A stretch of DNA of 64,000 nucleotides from assembly GCA_018710845.1 (NCBI GenBank), contig DVJB01000041.1, positions 1-64,000 of the forward strand. Reading direction: 5' to 3'. Numbering within the stretch: position 1 is the stretch's first letter; every line of letters begins with the position of its first letter. A program made the translations under genes and the position numbers. Below are positions 60,679-64,000 of this stretch, piece by piece. The stretch is from Candidatus Onthomonas avicola (GTDB lineage Bacteria > Bacillota > Clostridia > Oscillospirales > Oscillospiraceae). The notes beneath the pieces are model-generated. The model had not been told where the DNA came from. It did no database searches and worked only from the letters and a program-made list of their open reading frames with translations.

Positions 60679-63063
60679 TCACACCGCCTGCGCGCGGGCA
60701 AAGCGCTGTACGGCGGTGAGACCGGCGTAGGTCTCCGCCGCACCGCCGTGTACGGCGACGAGCGTCGGGGCGGAGACGATGCCGTACTGCCGCGCCAGGT
60801 CCGGCTGTGCCCCGGCGTCGATCACGGTGTAACCGGCGCCCGCGGTGTCCAGCACGGCCCGGGCCAGACGGCAGTTCGGGCAGGTCGCGGTGGTGAAGAG
60901 GTAGAGCCCGTCAGGGAGCCCGCCCGCCGTGGGGGCAGCCGGTTTCGCAGAGGTCTCCGCCGGCGCGGCGCCATTCCGGCGGCGGAGGTGGGATTTGCCG
61001 ATGTCGTAGACCTTGCGCTCCTGGAACTCCTGCACCTTGCCGTCGTTCCAGTTCTGTACTGGGCGGTAATAGCCGGTGATGCGGCTGTAGACCTCCGTCC
61101 TCTTGCCGCAGTGCGGGCAGGTGTACTGCTCCCCGGCGAGATACCCGTGCTCGGCGCAGATGGAATAGGTAGGGGAGAGGGTGTAGTACGGGAGCTGATA
61201 GTGCTCCGCGATCTTGCGCACCAGCGCGGCGGCCGCCTTCCAGTCCGGCAGCCGCTCGCCCAGAAAGGCGTGGAACACCGTGCCGGAGGTGTAGAGCGTC
61301 TGGAGCCGGTCCTGGATGTCCAGCGCCTCGAAGATGTCCTCCGTGTAGCCCACCGGCAGGTGGGAGCTGTTGGTGTAATACGGGCGGTCGCCGTTCTCTG
61401 TGGCGGTGATGATGTCGGGATAGCGCTCCCGGTCGTGCTTGGCCAGGCGGTAGGCGGTGGACTCCGCCGGGGTGGCCTCCAGGTTATAGAGGTCGCCGTA
61501 CTGCTCCTGGTAGTCCGACAGGCGCTCGCGCATGTGATTTAGCACCTCCACGGCGAAGTCCTGCGCCGCCGGGTGGGTGAGGTCCTCGCGCAGCCACTTC
61601 GCGTTCCGGCAGGCCTCGTTCATGCCGACCAGCCCGATGGTGGAGAAGTGGTTGTCAAACGTGCCGAGATAGTGCTTCGTATAGGGGTAGAGCCCCTCGT
61701 CTAACAGCCGGGTGAGCACGGTGCGCTTGGTCTTGAGGGAGCGGGCGGCGATGTCCATCATCTTGTCCAGGCGGCGGTAGAAGTCCCCCTCGTCCGCGGC
61801 CAGATAGGCGATGCGCGGCAGGTTGATGGTCACCACGCCGACGCTCCCCGTGCTCTCGCCGCTGCCGAAGTAGCCGCCCGACTTCTTGCGCAGCTCGCGC
61901 AGGTCCAGGCGCAGGCGGCAGCACATGCTGCGCACGTCGCTCGGCTTCATGTCGCTGTTGACGTAGTTGGAGAAGTAAGGCGTGCCGTACTTGCTCGTCA
62001 TGGTGAACAGCAGGCGGTTGTTCTCCGTGTCCGACCAATCAAAGTCCTTTGTGATGGAGTAGGTAGGGATGGGATACTGGAACCCGCGCCCGTTTGCGTC
62101 CCCCTCGATCATGACCTCGATAAACGCCTTGTTCACCATGTCCATCTCCGCCTGGCAGTCGCCGTAGGTGAAGTCCATCTCCCGCCCGCCGACGATGGCG
62201 CGCTGCCCGGCCAGGTCCTCCGGCACCCGCCAATCCAGCGTGATGTTGGAGAACGGGGCCTGCGTGCCCCAACGGCTGGGGGTGTTCACGCCGTAGACAA
62301 AGGACTCGATGCACTTCTTCGTCTGCTCATAGGTCAGATGGTCGGTGCGCACAAAGGGCGCCAGATAGGTGTCAAAGGAGGAGAACGCCTGCGCGCCCGC
62401 CCACTCGTTCTGCATGATGCCGAGGAAGTTGACCATCTGGTTGCACAGCGAGGACAGGTGCTTGGCCGGGGCGGAGGTGATCTTGCCGGGCACGCCGCCG
62501 AGCCCCTGCTCGAGGAGCTGCCGGAGCGACCAGCCGGCGCAGTAGCCGGTGAGCATGGACAGGTCGTGCAGGTGCAGGTCGCCGCTGCGGTGGGCCTGGG
62601 CGATTTCGTCATCGTAGATCTCTGAGAGCCAGTAGTTGGCGGTGATCGCCCCGCTGTTGCTCAGAATCAGGCCGCCGACCGAATAGGTCACAGTGGAGTT
62701 TTCCTTCACCCGCCAGTCGCTGATGTCCAGGTACTGGTTCACCGTTTCCTTGTAGTCCAGGATGGTGGACTTCATATTCCGGAAACGCTCGCGCTGCTTG
62801 CGGTAGAGGATGTACGCCTTGGCAACGTCACCGTAGCCCGCCTCGCTGAGCACATGCTCCACGCTGTCCTGGATATCCTCCACAGCAATTTTGCCGTCCT
62901 TGATTTTGTCGTTGAAATCCGCCGTGACCCGCAGGGCGAGCATATCCATCACGCTCGGATGGCTCTGCTTGCCGACAGCGTCAAACGCTTTCTCCATCGC
63001 GGCGCGGATCTTGGCGATGTCAAATTCCACCACGGCCCCGTCGCGCTTTAAAACCTGATACAT
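60679..63063 (-). CDS. nrdD: Anaerobic (class III) ribonucleoside-triphosphate reductase with C-terminal thioredoxin-like domain
   Basis: Glycyl-radical enzyme making dNTPs under anoxia. 794 aa from ATG 63063 (behind GAGGAGGAG); the frame stays open further upstream but that is the promoter region. ATP-cone at 1-95 (VLKRDGAVVEFDIAKIRAAM), the catalytic barrel with the MCCRLRLDLRELRKKSGG segment, a zinc module near YTCPHCGKRTE, and the radical glycine G664 in RITGYYRPVQNWND. After a 30-residue Ala/Pro linker comes an extra 80-residue thioredoxin/glutaredoxin-like domain with CPNC at 728-731 and a cis-Pro in VSAPTLV. Such a fused reductant domain is unusual for NrdD. The promoter carries NrdR boxes. 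Confidence 0.95.
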   Translation of the reverse strand: MYQVLKRDGAVVEFDIAKIRAAMEKAFDAVGKQSHPSVMDMLALRVTADFNDKIKDGKIAVEDIQDSVEHVLSEAGYGDVAKAYILYRKQRERFRNMKSTILDYKETVNQYLDISDWRVKENSTVTYSVGGLILSNSGAITANYWLSEIYDDEIAQAHRSGDLHLHDLSMLTGYCAGWSLRQLLEQGLGGVPGKITSAPAKHLSSLCNQMVNFLGIMQNEWAGAQAFSSFDTYLAPFVRTDHLTYEQTKKCIESFVYGVNTPSRWGTQAPFSNITLDWRVPEDLAGQRAIVGGREMDFTYGDCQAEMDMVNKAFIEVMIEGDANGRGFQYPIPTYSITKDFDWSDTENNRLLFTMTSKYGTPYFSNYVNSDMKPSDVRSMCCRLRLDLRELRKKSGGYFGSGESTGSVGVVTINLPRIAYLAADEGDFYRRLDKMMDIAARSLKTKRTVLTRLLDEGLYPYTKHYLGTFDNHFSTIGLVGMNEACRNAKWLREDLTHPAAQDFAVEVLNHMRERLSDYQEQYGDLYNLEATPAESTAYRLAKHDRERYPDIITATENGDRPYYTNSSHLPVGYTEDIFEALDIQDRLQTLYTSGTVFHAFLGERLPDWKAAAALVRKIAEHYQLPYYTLSPTYSICAEHGYLAGEQYTCPHCGKRTEVYSRITGYYRPVQNWNDGKVQEFQERKVYDIGKSHLRRRNGAAPAETSAKPAAPTAGGLPDGLYLFTTATCPNCRLARAVLDTAGAGYTVIDAGAQPDLARQYGIVSAPTLVAVHGGAAETYAGLTAVQRFARAQAV

Positions 63064-63121
63064 AGGACGCTCCTCCTCTTTTGCACTGGCGGTCCCGGCC
63101 CTGCCGGGATCTATCGCCACC

Positions 63122-63150
63122 AGTATAGTCTCTTTCTCAAGAGAAGTCAA
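63122..63150 (-). promoter_or_regulatory. nrdD promoter
   Basis: Minus-strand TTGACT (63145-63150), 17-bp spacer, TATACT (63122-63127), near consensus. The spacer contains the palindrome TCTCTT-GAGA-AAGAGA, a possible further regulator site. Confidence 0.85.
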
Positions 63151-63191
63151 TATCTGGTGTAAGCTCAACTGAGCATCACAAGATATAGTGC
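63145..63191. promoter_or_regulatory. Tandem NrdR boxes
   Basis: NrdR represses ribonucleotide reductase genes through paired boxes resembling ACACTATATATAGTGT. Box 1 (63145-63160) matches 11 of 16 positions and covers the -35 element; box 2 (63176-63191) matches 12 of 16. Centres are 31 bp apart, three helical turns, as is usual for NrdR pairs. Confidence 0.75.
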
Positions 63192-63194
63192 ATC

Positions 63195-63893
63195 TCAGAC
63201 GCCGCGCAGCGCCACCTTTGGGACAAAGGGCCGCAGTCGGTCCAGCGCGGCGCGCAGCTCGTGTTCTGCCCAGGGGTGCAATCCGGAGTGCAGGACGCCC
63301 GGACTGTCCTGAAAAGATTGCAGAAACCACGCCTCCGGCCCAGAAATCCACCGGGCGAGGGCAATCAGGTCTTCCTCGCGGTGCAGCTCGCGCACGACGG
63401 TGGTGCGAAACTCGAAGGGGACCGCGCCGCCCATCAGATAGTCGATGCTCTCCTGAAAGGGCGCCAGGGACAACCCGGCGATCCCGGCCGTCTCGGCATA
63501 GCGCGCCGGGGCGTTCTTGACGTCCATGGCGACAAAATCCGCCAGCCCCTCCTCCACCGCCCGGCGCAGCCGGGCGGGAAAGCCGCCGTTCGTGTCCAGC
63601 TTCACGGCGTAGCCCAGCGCCTTGATCTCCCGCAGCAGGCCGAAGACCTCGTTGGAGAGCAGCGGCTCCCCGCCGGTGACACACACCCCGTCGAGCATAC
63701 CCTGCCGCCGCCGCAGAAAGTCGAGCAGAGCCTCCCGCGTGAGCGGCGCGAGCGCCCCCCGCTCCTCGGGCAGCACCAGCTCCCGGTTGTGGCAGAAGGG
63801 GCAGCGCAGATTGCACCCGGCCAGAAAGACGGTGCAGGCCACCTTTCCCGGGAAATCCAACAACGTCATCCTTTGCAGCCCAGCGATTGTCAT
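63195..63893 (-). CDS. nrdG: Anaerobic ribonucleotide reductase-activating radical SAM protein
   Basis: 232-aa radical SAM enzyme that generates the glycyl radical on NrdD. The cluster-binding motif is CNLRCPFCHN (CxxxCxxC); GGEPLLS and KLDTNG follow. Start ATG 63893 (MTIAGLQRMTLLDFPGK) behind AAGGGGGA. Gene order is nrdG then nrdD on the minus strand, with the NrdR boxes and a promoter between, so the two can be expressed separately. Confidence 0.93.
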   Translation of the reverse strand: MTIAGLQRMTLLDFPGKVACTVFLAGCNLRCPFCHNRELVLPEERGALAPLTREALLDFLRRRQGMLDGVCVTGGEPLLSNEVFGLLREIKALGYAVKLDTNGGFPARLRRAVEEGLADFVAMDVKNAPARYAETAGIAGLSLAPFQESIDYLMGGAVPFEFRTTVVRELHREEDLIALARWISGPEAWFLQSFQDSPGVLHSGLHPWAEHELRAALDRLRPFVPKVALRGV

Positions 63894-63926
63894 CTCAGTT
63901 TTCCCCCTTCGGAAACGCTCGCCTCT

Positions 63927-63955
63927 ATCATGCCCCAATCGCGCGCGCTTGTCAA
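63927..63955 (-). promoter_or_regulatory. nrdG promoter
   Basis: Minus-strand TTGACA (63950-63955), 17-bp spacer, CATGAT (63927-63932), 34 bases before nrdG. The last 45 bases of the window beyond it show no feature. Confidence 0.7.
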
Positions 63956-64000
63956 TTGGCGCGTGCCCTGTTATCATGGAACTGACGATTCAGATACCGG

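Noticed and set aside
63064..63816. Upstream extension of the nrdD frame by about 250 codons
   Set aside because: The added part crosses the NrdR boxes and promoter and lies in a shadow frame of nrdG; the true start at 63063 has a strong ribosome site and an ATP-cone beginning.

Overview
The window is GC-rich DNA from an anaerobic Gram-positive bacterium, most likely a gut Oscillospiraceae-type member of the Clostridia. Three things point there: Firmicutes gene orders (SRP RNA-dnaX-ybaB, ddl-murF, prfA-tsaC-coaE), sigma-A promoters with clear TATAAT-like boxes standing out from the GC-rich background, and an oxygen-sensitive class III ribonucleotide reductase. The genus assignment is inference. 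I see no phage, transposase, integrase, CRISPR array or rRNA. There is one tRNA and one SRP RNA.

Layout. 1-2.4 kb: heat-shock genes (5' part of clpB, hsp20) behind a CIRCE operator plus a weaker second copy, then metF. 2.4-6.8 kb: SRP RNA, dnaX, ybaB and a lipoprotein with a zinc-peptidase motif. 6.9-15.5 kb: purB, an AI-2E-type permease, CBS/DRTGG pyrophosphatase, a membrane-anchored XRE regulator with a small lipoprotein, birA, a flavodoxin-like protein and a GH43 enzyme. 15.5-15.85 kb: an unusual string of hairpins between two copies of one terminator. 15.9-27.5 kb: aspartate aminotransferase, ddl-murF, and a compact run ABC-F, ydcF-like, prfA, tsaC, coaE, M18 aminopeptidase, uppP. 27.6-34.5 kb: ftsK, a HAD phosphatase, tRNA-Arg(ACG), a frameshifted AraC regulator and a divergent GH31 enzyme. 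34.9-38.7 kb: an MBOAT acyltransferase and an SGNH protein followed by an ECF sigma factor and an RsiV-type anti-sigma factor. 38.7-45.5 kb: arcC, ygeW and ygeY facing two PLP enzymes. 45.5-51.8 kb: a two-component system, then a MarR-regulated heterodimeric ABC exporter. 51.8-54.5 kb: a large secreted transglutaminase-like protein with five FN3-like repeats. 54.7-60.6 kb: a complete vanG-type cluster (vanR, vanS, vanG, vanXY, vanT). 60.7-63.9 kb: nrdD and nrdG with tandem NrdR boxes.

Themes. Cell-envelope biology dominates: Ddl/MurF make the normal D-Ala-D-Ala stem, UppP recycles the lipid carrier, the vanG cluster can rebuild the stem to end in D-Ser, and the MBOAT/SGNH/sigma/RsiV block looks like an envelope O-acylation module under lysozyme-type stress control. 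The second theme is anaerobic nitrogen metabolism: YgeW, YgeY and carbamate kinase next to two PLP lyase-fold enzymes suggest an ATP-yielding carbamoyl route whose substrate is not known. The strongest candidates for something undescribed are the MBOAT/SGNH-SigV/RsiV block, the YgeW/two-PLP cluster and the hairpin array at 15.5-15.85 kb.
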